IMG/VR virus record: IMGVR_UViG_3300043399_000686 | Coordinates: 1-36,597 of that record | DNA: 36,597 nucleotides | DNA from: a virus | Strand: one strand, 5' to 3' | Shown: positions 20,388 to 29,028 of the stretch, in pieces | Layout: each line of letters opens with the position of its first letter | How positions within the stretch are numbered: position 1 is the first letter of the stretch | Notes under the pieces: model-generated | The model's input: only the letters and a program-made list of their open reading frames with translations | Database searches by the model: none | What the model was told of the DNA's origin: nothing | Made by a program: the position numbers and the translations under genes

Positions 20388-21715
20388 TAGAGCCTCGCGT
20401 CTGCGATTAGGTGGATGTCAAGCGGGTTGCCGACTGCGGTCGATGCGTTGCCAGTAGCCACGATAGCGATTGTGTCGGAGTTTGTGACGCCAGCAGTTAC
20501 ACCAGTGGAGGAACAGTCTGCCGCGGCTACACTGTCACGAGCCTGCGCATTTGTGTTCGATGGGTTGTAGAAAGTGACCGTCGGCGTTGCCCTCATTGAC
20601 ACTGGAAGCCGGAGGGTTGCGTACTCCAATAAAGCGCCAGCTTTCCCGGCTATGAAGCGGAACGCGCCTGTAAGACCCGCGTTTTGCGCCGGAGCTGTCG
20701 TGAGCGGGAATGTCTTGTAAAAGTAGCGCCAGCAGCGCAATAACTGGATGCCAAGAGGGACGAATTCGAAGTCGGTCGCCGTTGTTCCGAGTTCTACTTG
20801 CAAGCCGGTGATTGTTATGTAGTTATTGATTGTGCCGGCAAGGTTTGTCTGTCCGGCTGCCCGGTTTGCGTCAGCGAAAGCCGCCCACGCAGCCGGCAAG
20901 GTGCCGACCGTGTAAGTCGAGCCGGCGCCAAAGTAGATAGTGAGCTGCATGGAGTAATTTGCGTCATTGTCAAATGCGCCGGTGGTATCCGCTGCAAAAG
21001 TGATTGTTTTCTTTTCCCATGTCTCCGCCGAGTTGACTGAAAAAGATTTGCATGTGTGCCGGCTGTTGTCGTTATCGAAAAGCTCTACCGCAAACGTGCC
21101 GGTAATTTTCGCCTTGACCCAAAAAGATACCGTCAGTTGTTGCGCCGAAGATGTGCCTTTACGAATACGCTGAAGGTCCTGCCCTTCGAAACGCATGGAT
21201 ACAGACGCAATATCCGAGGACGACGGAGCAGCGTCAGGAGTTGTGCATAGGAATTTCATCGAGTTACGGAAGCCGTAACCGGTCGGCACGTCGGTATCTT
21301 GGGTGACTGTCCACGTGCCAAGAGAGGATAGATTGAAACGGAATTGATCAACCGGGCAAAATGTATCCGCCGAAACAGATCCAGAAGATGTCCCATTTTG
21401 GGAAATTCGCATGTCGCCGTTTATGGCTAGGTTTTTGAAAAAGCCCGATGCAGCCACAAGGGCGCTGATAGATGTCGTGTGACCGCCGACGGTGGATGTC
21501 AAAGATGCGAGATCCGCGAGAATGTCGTCGATGTCACCCTCAATATTCGTGATGAATGACTGCGTCGCCAGCCAGTCACGTAATACGGAGACCGGGATTT
21601 GTTCGACCGATGGTGTGGTAGTCGGATTGACAACACCATAAATCCTCTCGTCGCCAGTGAGCGTAGCCGAGACAGGTTGATCGGTGAGTTTTTGGAACGT
21701 GGAAGGTGTGGTCAT
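20387..21715 (-). CDS. Tail fibre protein with carbohydrate-binding-like beta-sandwich
   Basis: A 442-aa protein. Residues about 1-90 form an N-terminal virion-attachment region with a short helical trimer-like stretch (DIDDILADLASLTSTVGGHT). From FFKNLAINGDMRISQNGTSS (about 91-110) it follows the pattern of the carbohydrate-binding jelly-roll module widespread in phage fibres, ending in FVPLGIQLLRCWRYFYKTFP. A further beta domain forms the C-terminus. Likely role: attachment to host-surface glycans. It is read directly after the tail hub gene. Confidence 0.8.
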   Translation of the reverse strand: MTTPSTFQKLTDQPVSATLTGDERIYGVVNPTTTPSVEQIPVSVLRDWLATQSFITNIEGDIDDILADLASLTSTVGGHTTSISALVAASGFFKNLAINGDMRISQNGTSSGSVSADTFCPVDQFRFNLSSLGTWTVTQDTDVPTGYGFRNSMKFLCTTPDAAPSSSDIASVSMRFEGQDLQRIRKGTSSAQQLTVSFWVKAKITGTFAVELFDNDNSRHTCKSFSVNSAETWEKKTITFAADTTGAFDNDANYSMQLTIYFGAGSTYTVGTLPAAWAAFADANRAAGQTNLAGTINNYITITGLQVELGTTATDFEFVPLGIQLLRCWRYFYKTFPLTTAPAQNAGLTGAFRFIAGKAGALLEYATLRLPVSMRATPTVTFYNPSNTNAQARDSVAAADCSSTGVTAGVTNSDTIAIVATGNASTAVGNPLDIHLIADARL

Positions 21716-21728
21716 TTGCAGAAAATCC

Positions 21729-23309
21729 TTATGGTTGGAACGCTCCGAAGCCCCAAACGAAGGCTACTTCGGGATCGTCCGAAAAATAATACGGTCCAGT
21801 GGATGTTGATTGGTCACTTGTCTCGGAAAGCGAGAGACTGTCTGACCATTGGTACACCTCGTCTAATACCTCGTCGTCACGCCATCCGACACGAGGCTTT
21901 GCATTACGATTTACAGTCAAAATGAAGTCAATCAAGTCGGCGTTGTAAGTTCCGAGATCGATTGTGTGTGTAGTTTTGCCGTCAATAAATATTTTTGTCG
22001 TCACCTTCTGGATCAAGTATTCCGCGTTCAATGCGTGGATGGTATTTGTGAACGGGATTACCATGCCGGCGCGGAGACCTGGCTGCAATGTTTTGAGCGA
22101 GATAGCGGTCTTTTGTTCTGCGCTTTCCAGCAGCCTTGACGTCCCGGCTACTTTGGCAATGTTCTTGTCTGTTATCGTGTCGTCCGTCAGGACATCATCG
22201 AAAATCATGCCAAAATGTTCTTGGCTTGCAGCGTCAACAACACGGGTCCTAAGAGGCACCTCATATTTAGCAATGATTTTGAGTGCGTTTGGCAGGTTAG
22301 GCAAGTTGTTCCTCGCCTCCAACACCTTCTCGGCGTAGTAATAAAGAATTTCATTGTCGTCGGAAAGCGCGTCGATGTAACCTACCTTGACTGAAAGCTG
22401 CGTCCAAGATGGTTCGTCAAACGTCCCGTCATTGCGATAAACAAGGATGCCGGTCTCCCCGTCGGGTGCGTGTAGCTTGAACGGCAGAAGGGCACGCTTC
22501 TCGGTACCGGTTCCGGGCAAATAAAAAGTGGCATCGAGTGATCGGTAGTTTCCGCCTATGACTTCCACACGGTTGACAACATCGGACCCGTCCCGGTTGA
22601 CTTCAAGGTCGTAGTAAGAGATCAGTGTCGAGCCGTTCGGGTTGTCCGAAAAAGCGAATGGCGCACTTGTTTCGCCAGTTGACTTCTCAAAAAAATGCAA
22701 TCGCTTGTTGTAGTCAATGTAAAATTCAGCGTTCGCAAAGTTCGCCAGTTGCTTTAGAACATCGAGCAGGGATTTGCGGTTAAACCGGATGCGTGAATGA
22801 GTTTTGATTTCTGTTACATACGTCACGCTGTCGAAGTTTTCGTCGGGTAAGTAACTCTCAAACAGGTCGGCGATTATTTCTTTGTCGGTCCAGCCATCGT
22901 ATTCTTCTTTGACAACCACTTTTTCGAGACGTATTGAGTAATCAGATGCCCGGACGCTGAAGTCAATGTCTAAGTCTGCGCTTTCTTCTTCGTCAATCTC
23001 CGTGACGTAGCCGGCAAACAAGCGCTCTCCATAATCAAAAATGACCCCATTCCCATTTTCGAAAATGAGACCGTCTCCATTTTCTAGCAAGCCGCCCACT
23101 TCCGCGTTTGTACGGTATCCCTTTGTTACGACAAGCTCCTTCCACGTGGAAAGAGTAATAGCCGACGCCCGCTCTAAAATCAGTTTGCAGGTATCGGCGC
23201 GACGAGACAACATGTTATTGATAGCGATGCCGGCTTTGGGGTCAACATAGTTCGTAACGTCAATGCCATCCAGCCAAACAGTGACCGCCAGCTTTTCAGG
23301 AAACGTCAT
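21729..23309 (-). CDS. Tail hub / baseplate protein (gp27-like)
   Basis: A 526-aa protein whose start overlaps the tape measure stop (ATGA), the usual place of the tail hub. It begins with a beta domain (VTVWLDGIDVTNYV), has a Gly-rich repeat (LENGDGLIFENGNGVIFDYG, about 75-94), and a hub-type middle with helices in LLDVLKQLANFANAEFYIDY followed by beta structure. The last 60 residues are acidic and may dock fibres. It probably closes the tail tube and links fibres. No peptidase motif was seen. Confidence 0.75.
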   Translation of the reverse strand: MTFPEKLAVTVWLDGIDVTNYVDPKAGIAINNMLSRRADTCKLILERASAITLSTWKELVVTKGYRTNAEVGGLLENGDGLIFENGNGVIFDYGERLFAGYVTEIDEEESADLDIDFSVRASDYSIRLEKVVVKEEYDGWTDKEIIADLFESYLPDENFDSVTYVTEIKTHSRIRFNRKSLLDVLKQLANFANAEFYIDYNKRLHFFEKSTGETSAPFAFSDNPNGSTLISYYDLEVNRDGSDVVNRVEVIGGNYRSLDATFYLPGTGTEKRALLPFKLHAPDGETGILVYRNDGTFDEPSWTQLSVKVGYIDALSDDNEILYYYAEKVLEARNNLPNLPNALKIIAKYEVPLRTRVVDAASQEHFGMIFDDVLTDDTITDKNIAKVAGTSRLLESAEQKTAISLKTLQPGLRAGMVIPFTNTIHALNAEYLIQKVTTKIFIDGKTTHTIDLGTYNADLIDFILTVNRNAKPRVGWRDDEVLDEVYQWSDSLSLSETSDQSTSTGPYYFSDDPEVAFVWGFGAFQP

Positions 23310-25459
23310 GCGACCGCTCCCTGCTGTTTCAGGATTTTATAAATTTCACGAGCCACGGCTTCCGGGTCTTTTGTGCCATCTACATTGATGGTGACGGGTG
23401 ACATTCCGCCTGAAGCTGGGGAGACGGACTGCGAGAAAGCAGAAGACACGCCGGCTGAAGTCCCTTCGATTGCTTTGACCGCCGAGCTAGTTGCTTTGAT
23501 GCCGTTTGCGAGACCCTGGACGATATTTTCGCCGAAGCCAAAAAACACCTGTGACGGAGACTTGATTTTCGCCGTGGTAGCGAAAGCCTTTGCGATTTCT
23601 TCGGCTACCTTTTTCGCCAAACCGACGACCGCGCCAATCATTGAAGAAATTCCGTCGTAGAGACCTTGCATGAGCTGTTTACCCATATTGCGCATGGTGC
23701 CTACTAACCCTTGCAAGTAACTGACAATTTGCTGCATGCCGGAAATGAAGCTGTCGTAAATATTCGTGACGAACGTGCTGACAGTTGTCACGATAATTGC
23801 TCCGATTTGCTGCAAGATACTAAGGAACATTCTCCAATTATTGCCCCACACCTGCCCGATTTGGGCTAGGCTGGTACCCATAAAACCGGCAATCATATTC
23901 AAGAAGGCAACGACCACGTTATAGATTGTATTGAAAGTGGTGACAAGAATTGCAAGCAACGTCTGAAATGCGCCTTGAATATCTCCGGTGAAAATTTGCA
24001 TCCAGTACGTGGCGAATTGCAGCAGCAGGTCCAGCAGTCCGGTTAGTAGGGGCTGGATAACCGACCACAATGCGACAACAATCTGTCCAAAAGCAGAAAA
24101 CACTTCGCCGATTGACGCCATGTATTGCTGGATCAATGGTCCATTTGCTACGAACCATTCAGATATTTTGTTGAATTGCTCCGCCACCCACGGGATAACC
24201 GTGCCTCCGAGATCGCCCATAGCCGTCAGCATTGTTCCGAAGATAGACTGTACATTTGCAATAATGCCGGGTCCGTTGGTGACGAAGAAGTCAGCGAAAT
24301 TCTGAAGACCGGGCTGGATTTTCTCAAATGCGCCAGCCAAAGACCAACCAAGTTTTTCACTGAGGGCGAGTAACGGGTCAATAAAGCCGGATGCGATATT
24401 TTGCACGTAATCAAACATACTAAAAAGCTGCTCTTGGACATCCTGCGAGAACATGGACAAAAGCGCCTCCCTGAATTCAGAGGATGCAGGTCCAGCGTCT
24501 TTCAGAGCATCGTATAAATTTTGAAGATAATCAACCGCCACGCCGACACGGTCGCCGATACGTGTTCCAAGTTCTTCCAGAGCGCCGCTGTCCGAAAATG
24601 CAATAAAGTCGTTGAGGATGTTATTGAAAAAGCCAGTAACCCTCTCCGCTGCCGGTCCGAGGATTTTCGGCATAGTCAGGACGAATAAGTCTTTGAACGT
24701 GGATCCCAAGCCCATTAGCGTCCGGCTCATGCGCTCCGCCGCTCCGCCAAAGTTTTCGTCTGCGTATTTCTCAAAACCTTCGGCGAATTGCTGCCAAGTC
24801 AGCTTTCCGCTTGCGATTGCTTTGTTGAAGTCTTCATGGTTCTTGATTTCTAATCCGTAGGCGTCACCAATACCACGAAGAGCGCCGACCAAGTCGAAGC
24901 CGGCGAGCGCGAGTTGGCGGATGTCAACCCCGGTCACCTTGCCTTGCAAGCGGATCTGCGCAAAGTTGTAGCTCATGCGCGAAAGCATTTCATTTGTCGC
25001 CCCGACGCCGGACGCCATATTGAGGATGCCTTTGGTTAAATAAGTTGCTTCCTTTGAAGTAAATCCGAACGCCATGCCGAGGCGGAATGTTTCTTGAACG
25101 GTTCCCAGCTCGTACGGACTGGTAATAGCAATCTTGCGGAGCTGATCTGCGAGATTGCCGGCAATCGGCGCGGCTTTGTTGAGCGCTGTGTTGAGGTCTA
25201 GGGTTTTATCTGTTGCGCGAAGCTCACGAGCTACCAAAGTCGAAAGACCCATGTTGAACGCTTGCATCTGAGCGGTCGCTTCAATGGACGATTTTCCAAA
25301 ATTCCAAATACCCTGCGCTACATTCTGAATAAGCCCTGCGGTTAGGATGCCGCCGGCGATTTGCCCAATCGAGGAAATCGCGGACGCCACGGCTGAGAGT
25401 GGACCGCTTGCATTATCTTTGCCTTCTGCAACGATTGATAAAACGTAAGTGCTGCTCAT
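23306..25459 (-). CDS. Tail tape measure protein
   Basis: A 717-aa protein that sets tail length and occupies the tube lumen. The N-terminus has the tape measure domain pattern (FNMGLSTLVARELRATDKTL, then KIAITSPYELGTVQETFRLG, then TGVDIRQLALAGFDLVGALR), the middle has several hydrophobic stretches (VIQPLLTGLLDLLLQFATYW and TIYNVVVAFLNMIAGFMGTS), and the C-terminus is alpha/beta. ATG 25459 is chosen over 25519: AAGGAA precedes it and it overlaps the stop of the frameshifted chaperone (ATGA). By the usual rule of about 1.5 Angstrom per residue the tail would be roughly 100 nm. Confidence 0.92.
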   Translation of the reverse strand: MSSTYVLSIVAEGKDNASGPLSAVASAISSIGQIAGGILTAGLIQNVAQGIWNFGKSSIEATAQMQAFNMGLSTLVARELRATDKTLDLNTALNKAAPIAGNLADQLRKIAITSPYELGTVQETFRLGMAFGFTSKEATYLTKGILNMASGVGATNEMLSRMSYNFAQIRLQGKVTGVDIRQLALAGFDLVGALRGIGDAYGLEIKNHEDFNKAIASGKLTWQQFAEGFEKYADENFGGAAERMSRTLMGLGSTFKDLFVLTMPKILGPAAERVTGFFNNILNDFIAFSDSGALEELGTRIGDRVGVAVDYLQNLYDALKDAGPASSEFREALLSMFSQDVQEQLFSMFDYVQNIASGFIDPLLALSEKLGWSLAGAFEKIQPGLQNFADFFVTNGPGIIANVQSIFGTMLTAMGDLGGTVIPWVAEQFNKISEWFVANGPLIQQYMASIGEVFSAFGQIVVALWSVIQPLLTGLLDLLLQFATYWMQIFTGDIQGAFQTLLAILVTTFNTIYNVVVAFLNMIAGFMGTSLAQIGQVWGNNWRMFLSILQQIGAIIVTTVSTFVTNIYDSFISGMQQIVSYLQGLVGTMRNMGKQLMQGLYDGISSMIGAVVGLAKKVAEEIAKAFATTAKIKSPSQVFFGFGENIVQGLANGIKATSSAVKAIEGTSAGVSSAFSQSVSPASGGMSPVTINVDGTKDPEAVAREIYKILKQQGAVA

Positions 25460-25665
25460 TTTGGTGTTTCCTTCGGCTTTGGCTGCTCTTCGACCCATGC
25501 ACGCCAGCGCCACAACCATTCAAGGGTGATGCCGGCTTCGATTTCCCACGGCGGGGAGTGGAAAGCGAGTGCCATGTCCATAATTTCTACCCAATCGGGA
25601 GGGGGTTCAGACGAGACGTTCGATTTCCCGGTGAATTTCCTTAGTCCCCGCCGCTCGGAGGGTTT
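25456..25665 (-). CDS. T extension of the tail assembly chaperone, read by -1 frameshift
   Basis: An open -1 frame runs from the slippery site at 25665-25659 to a TGA at 25458-25456 that overlaps the tape measure start. It has no start codon of its own with good signals, but encodes a tryptophan-rich sequence (PPPDWVEIMDMALAFHSPPW, then TLEWLWRWRAWVEEQPK) typical of the T part of G/GT chaperones, which binds tail tube protein and tape measure. It is expressed as a fusion to the protein encoded at 25641-25943. Confidence 0.8.
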   Translation of the reverse strand, partial: KPSERRGLRKFTGKSNVSSEPPPDWVEIMDMALAFHSPPWEIEAGITLEWLWRWRAWVEEQPKPKETPK

Positions 25666-25943
25666 ACTGTGTTCTTGCCCATGACTTCGTCGAAAATTTT
25701 CATCAGGTCTTCAACGGAAAGCATGTCGAGTACCTTCCGTTTCTGCGCCGGGTTTGCCGGCTCAATAACGTGCTCGGTCAAAAGCGCATAGACCTGATCG
25801 ACGTCCTCCGGCTGCGCCTTGTCGAAGTCACCGAGGGCGCGGCGAGCGGAAAGCAGTTGACGGTAACGCGGCAAAAAACCCGGTGCACCTGGGTCCAGCC
25901 GACTGATTTTCACTTCTACGTTCTGGATTTTGATGTCAGACAT
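25641..25943 (-). CDS. Tail assembly chaperone, G-like
   Basis: A 100-aa acidic helical protein between the tail tube and tape measure genes, the standard place of lambda gpG-type chaperones. It has a beta start (IKIQNVEVKISRLDPG), then helices (DVDQVYALLTEHVIEP, then VEDLMKIFDEVMGKN). It coats the tape measure protein during tail assembly. Near its 3' end a slippery heptamer allows a fraction of ribosomes to make the longer GT form. Confidence 0.82.
   Translation of the reverse strand: MSDIKIQNVEVKISRLDPGAPGFLPRYRQLLSARRALGDFDKAQPEDVDQVYALLTEHVIEPANPAQKRKVLDMLSVEDLMKIFDEVMGKNTVNPPSGGD
25659..25665 (-). other. -1 ribosomal frameshift slippery site A AAC CCT
   Basis: Read on the minus strand as GT-A AAC CCT-CC, this has the canonical X XXY YYZ form: the Asn and Pro tRNAs can slip to AAA and CCC. 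It lies within the last seven sense codons of the G-like gene, and the -1 frame is open from there to the tape measure start. Confidence 0.7.
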
Positions 25944-25950
25944 TGCTACC

Positions 25951-26934
25951 TTACGCTAGGCTTGAAACAGTGTTGACGAGGCTGGTTTTGAACCAGTTGC
26001 CGAAAGTGGTGTGATACATCGGCGAGAATGTGAATTCGAGCGAGGCAATGCCGTCAGCGTCTTCGTAAATCTTTGGCGCTTCCGCGGCATAGCCGGCATA
26101 CTGAAGCGTCAAAACCTTTGAGCCGGAAGTAAAGACGGCTGCAATCTGAGCGCGGAATGGGGTCGTTGTCGCTGTGAGGATCGATGTCAACCATGAAATA
26201 CTGTCAGAGTGCACTTCTACGCCGAGTTTGAGCTGGTTGCTGTCCGGTTCGCCCTTCTTGATTTTGTAATCGCGTGGAGTGATAGAGCCGAGACCCATCT
26301 GGACCATGTTGTTCATGTTGAGACCTAACTCGTATTTCATGGCAATCGGGTTAAGTGCGGTAGCGCCCATCGTGCCGCCCCATACGTCGAGATACAATGC
26401 GACTTGGTTTGAGTGGATGAATTCGACCGCTACGTCACTGAGGGACCCCGGTTCGTCAGCTTCAACCGAGTGACCGATAAATTTCGCCTCGTACATAAGG
26501 CGGGTATTGGTTTCAGCCGTCAGGGTGACTTCGTTTGCGATTGCACCCTTCAGGCTTCGACCGTCAAGGGAGTTTCCACGAAAGAGGGTCAGGATGCGAG
26601 GATCTGGCTTTGATGCGATAGGGGCAGCGTAAGCTCTTGTATATGGGTTTGCTCCAGACGGCGTCGCTTGCCCTAACAGACTATCGAGCATGTAGCCAAG
26701 CTGCTCAAAGTTTGCGGCTCCTGAGAGTGAGGCTTCGCCTGTCGCAAAGTCAACGCTGGCATTGTAGGCGGGCACCAGTGTTCCGCGCTGTTCAGGCACC
26801 GCCGAGATTTCCATTGTGGGCTGGATTTCGCCTTCTTCTACGCCCATAAGTTTTGCGGTTGGGGTTACTGCCGTGTCAAATTGGCTTTGAGTTCCGATTT
26901 GCCATTGCATGAGGTCTAGTTCATTGTCAGCCAT
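25951..26934 (-). CDS. Major tail tube protein
   Basis: A 327-aa beta-rich protein encoded directly upstream of the G/GT chaperone. Sequence features such as the N-terminal WQIGTQSQFDTAVTPTAKLM (a pattern shared with phage tail tube proteins), the PTMEISAVPEQRGTLVPAYN strand and alternating beta segments to the end suit the tube fold. It forms the polymerised tube through which DNA is ejected. At over 300 residues it is larger than minimal tube proteins and may carry an extra surface domain. Confidence 0.82.
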   Translation of the reverse strand: MADNELDLMQWQIGTQSQFDTAVTPTAKLMGVEEGEIQPTMEISAVPEQRGTLVPAYNASVDFATGEASLSGAANFEQLGYMLDSLLGQATPSGANPYTRAYAAPIASKPDPRILTLFRGNSLDGRSLKGAIANEVTLTAETNTRLMYEAKFIGHSVEADEPGSLSDVAVEFIHSNQVALYLDVWGGTMGATALNPIAMKYELGLNMNNMVQMGLGSITPRDYKIKKGEPDSNQLKLGVEVHSDSISWLTSILTATTTPFRAQIAAVFTSGSKVLTLQYAGYAAEAPKIYEDADGIASLEFTFSPMYHTTFGNWFKTSLVNTVSSLA

Positions 26935-27115
26935 TGTTGATGGTCTCCTTTACGTCGTTTTTCTTATTAGGGGTGGCGGGCGCAACATATAGCCCGCTTT
27001 CAAGGCATTGCTTTTGCAATTTGACATCGAGCGCCTTGAATTCGCTGTCTGTCAGGTCACGAGCCGGCACGCCAGCGATAAACTGCGAGCCGTCTCCGGT
27101 GTATTTGTACGTCAT
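26927..27115 (-). CDS. Hypothetical small protein (62 aa)
   Basis: It overlaps the tail tube gene by 8 bases and the tail terminator gene by 4, so it is translationally embedded in the operon. Sequence: FIAGVPARDLTDSEFKALDV then a Cys-containing helix. The pattern resembles short phage head-tail accessory proteins with a GVPARDLT motif. No function is known. Confidence 0.7.
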   Translation of the reverse strand: MTYKYTGDGSQFIAGVPARDLTDSEFKALDVKLQKQCLESGLYVAPATPNKKNDVKETINNG

Positions 27116-27570
27116 AGGTCAGGTGCCTCCAAAGAGATTTTTACTATTTCCAGACGGTAAGGATTGCCGTCCAAGTAGGTGACAGTCGTTATTTGGGTCG
27201 GGACCGTGGTGTAGCGGAGAGCGCGGTAATTGGTGCCGCTTTGGTTGTTGGCGAACCATTCAGCAGCGAGGGCTTCGATTTCGTCCACCTTGTCTTCTCT
27301 CTGTTTTTCGGTCAAGGGTTGGTTATCCTTGCCGTCGTACACCATGAAATGCAGCTCAAACTCAAAACGGTTGTCGTATTTCTTTGCTCCCAAGCCGGCG
27401 ATTTGGCGTTCGCTGCCTGCCGAGAGTATCAATACGACGGGACTTTCTCCGTTGAGCTGTCCGGGCTGGTAGCCAAAAACGCTGGATACCGGCTTTCCGC
27501 TGCCGGCGATGGCAGTTGAGAGAGCTGCGGCGATTTCGTCGCGTACGGTTTTGCGTGAGATTACGGTCAT
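27112..27570 (-). CDS. Tail terminator / tail completion protein
   Basis: A 152-aa alpha/beta protein between connector and tail tube genes. A helix at the N-terminus (TVRDEIAAALSTAIAGSG) precedes a beta-sheet (NGESPVVLILSAGSERQI, then FEFELHFMVYD) and a helix (KVDEIEALAAEWFANN), the order seen in gpU/YqbN-like tail terminators, which stop tube growth and join it to the head. Call is by position and fold pattern. Confidence 0.7.
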   Translation of the reverse strand: MTVISRKTVRDEIAAALSTAIAGSGKPVSSVFGYQPGQLNGESPVVLILSAGSERQIAGLGAKKYDNRFEFELHFMVYDGKDNQPLTEKQREDKVDEIEALAAEWFANNQSGTNYRALRYTTVPTQITTVTYLDGNPYRLEIVKISLEAPDL

Positions 27571-27947
27571 GGTAGTAAGGACCTCAAATAAGAAAGTGCG
27601 CGTGATGCGAGTTGATCGCCGTTCCGCCAGGTTCGCTCATAGAAAGCGTGGCTTGAACCTCGTTCGTGTTCGTACGGTCCATAGACCGATGTCCTTTGCC
27701 CTGTGCGTGGATTTCTGGCGCTTTCGCTTAGATGAATAACGTAGCGAGCCGGTCCGGTGTAATCAATGACATGCGATGCACGCATAGCGCCGGTGTCAAC
27801 GTGGGAAAAAGAGATAGCCATGCGGTGTGCTTCAATCGCCATATACTGAACGGCACGACCAAGACCGTTGGAGGGCTTGACCGCGGCTATCGTTTGCAAG
27901 GTCGCCCGTTGAGCTTCCTGAAGACCTTTGATTGTTATGCGGATCAT
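27567..27947 (-). CDS. Neck / head-tail joining protein, HK97 gp10-like
   Basis: A 126-aa protein. The motif HVDTGAMRASHVIDYTGPAR followed by a YV-H-E strand is characteristic of the HK97 gp10 family of tail completion/neck proteins. An N-terminal helix-strand and C-terminal helix complete the fold. Start and stop overlap both neighbours (ATGA type). Confidence 0.75.
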   Translation of the reverse strand: MIRITIKGLQEAQRATLQTIAAVKPSNGLGRAVQYMAIEAHRMAISFSHVDTGAMRASHVIDYTGPARYVIHLSESARNPRTGQRTSVYGPYEHERGSSHAFYERTWRNGDQLASRALSYLRSLLP

Positions 27948-28279
27948 CGTTTCAGGTCCTCAATAACCACATGCACAAAACCGCTTGTATCGCCGAGGAA
28001 GCATTGCTTCAGCTCGTGCGGAGTATCAAGTCCCATGCTGCTCGCCAGCTCTGCCGAAACAGGATCCAGCGGAGTACAGGTCAGATTTGACAGGTGGGTT
28101 GTGGCTGCGGTGCGTTTACCGGTGGCGTCGTCCTTCGTCGAGCGCTTGGTAGCGGCGGACAGGGAGGCGAGCCGGCGGAAGGTGGGCGTCACTTTCTGCC
28201 CGCTCCACTCTGCAACCGATTTGATGGGGTAATCCCGACCAGAGACAGTCAGGAGGTCGCCTTCGATAACGTCAAGCAT
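27944..28279 (-). CDS. Head-tail connector / stopper protein
   Basis: A 111-aa beta-barrel-like protein (MLDVIEGDLLTVSGRDYPIK, then YPIKSVAEW) in the position of the head closure protein between the adaptor and neck genes. Its centre is Thr/Lys-rich. It overlaps the upstream gene by 8 bases. Function is inferred from gene order. Confidence 0.65.
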   Translation of the reverse strand: MLDVIEGDLLTVSGRDYPIKSVAEWSGQKVTPTFRRLASLSAATKRSTKDDATGKRTAATTHLSNLTCTPLDPVSAELASSMGLDTPHELKQCFLGDTSGFVHVVIEDLKR

Positions 28280-28727
28280 AGTAGGGATCGTCGTCGCCCT
28301 TCGTCTGGAAATTCAAGTTGATCTTGCCGGTGCTCAAACTGCCGAGCGAGACGCCGTACTCGCGCTGAATAAAGTCGCGCTTCTCGGCGATGGTTTTTTC
28401 CAGCTTGCCGGTGAAGTCGCTCAAATTCTCCGAGCGCGGACCGGTGGAGAAAGAGACCATGTCCATATTGCCGAGCACGGTTTCCAGCACGCGAAGCTCG
28501 CAGCGGTCGAGGAATTGATTGACCGCCGTTACGCCGGCGAGTTCTGCGTCGGTCGGGTTGGTGATGTCGGCGACGGTGTACCCCATTGCTTGCAAAGTCG
28601 AGGCGATGGGATCGGCGAGGTCTTCATTTGTGCCGTCGTTGGTCGTGCCGTCCAGAGAGACGAACGCAAGCGATTTGCCGGCGCGGCGGATCATAACCTT
28701 TTCGACTTGGGTGCGGGTCAATGCCAT
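28272..28727 (-). CDS. Head-tail adaptor protein
   Basis: A 151-aa mainly helical protein following the capsid genes, in the place of gp6/gp15-type adaptors that dock on the portal. It has a helix at ALTRTQVEKVMIRRAGKSLA, a long central helical part (VNQFLDRCELRVLETVLGN) and a coiled C-terminal helix (LEKTIAEKRDFIQREYG). Call by position and helical nature. Confidence 0.65.
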   Translation of the reverse strand: MALTRTQVEKVMIRRAGKSLAFVSLDGTTNDGTNEDLADPIASTLQAMGYTVADITNPTDAELAGVTAVNQFLDRCELRVLETVLGNMDMVSFSTGPRSENLSDFTGKLEKTIAEKRDFIQREYGVSLGSLSTGKINLNFQTKGDDDPYYA

Positions 28728-28747
28728 GAGCAGGCTCCATTGAGAAC

Positions 28748-28771
28748 GGGGCGGGATTGTTGTCCCGCCCC
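28748..28771 (-). repeat. 9-bp perfect G+C-rich stem-loop between capsid-block and connector genes
   Basis: GGGGCGGGA (28748-28756) and TCCCGCCCC (28763-28771) flank a six-base loop. No U-tract follows on the minus strand, so it more likely protects or sets the end of the abundant capsid mRNA than terminates fully. Confidence 0.6.
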
Positions 28772-28778
28772 GCGTTGC

Positions 28779-29015
28779 TTACTTGTTCTTGCGGTTGCGC
28801 GGCTTGGCGTCTTCCGCCTCGCCGGCTTCGGGCTGCTCGCCTTCGGGATCGCCGGCTTCGGGGTTAGCGTCTTTGCCTTCGCCGGTAGGTTCTTCTTGCA
28901 CAGGCTCGGTTTCCTCAAGGGACATACCGGAGGCTTTCAGCAAGAGATCGAGCTTGCGTTCGATGCGATCGAGCTGGGCTGCCTTGCGCTTTTCGAGGTG
29001 TTTCAGGGATGCCAT
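28779..29015 (-). CDS. Hypothetical charged protein after the major capsid gene (78 aa)
   Basis: The N-terminal half is a basic amphipathic helix (ASLKHLEKRKAAQLDRIERK, then LDLLLKASG). The C-terminal half is a disordered acidic Glu/Pro/Ala repeat ending in a basic RNRKNK tail. It starts 13 bases after the capsid gene. A capsid-linked or DNA-binding accessory role is possible. No family is recognised. Confidence 0.7.
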   Translation of the reverse strand: MASLKHLEKRKAAQLDRIERKLDLLLKASGMSLEETEPVQEEPTGEGKDANPEAGDPEGEQPEAGEAEDAKPRNRKNK

Positions 29016-29028
29016 GTGTCACCACCTA

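Noticed and set aside
28790-28920. DNA repeats resembling a minisatellite in the small gene after the capsid
   Set aside because: They are codon-level repeats of a Glu/Pro/Ala-rich disordered tail, not an independent element.
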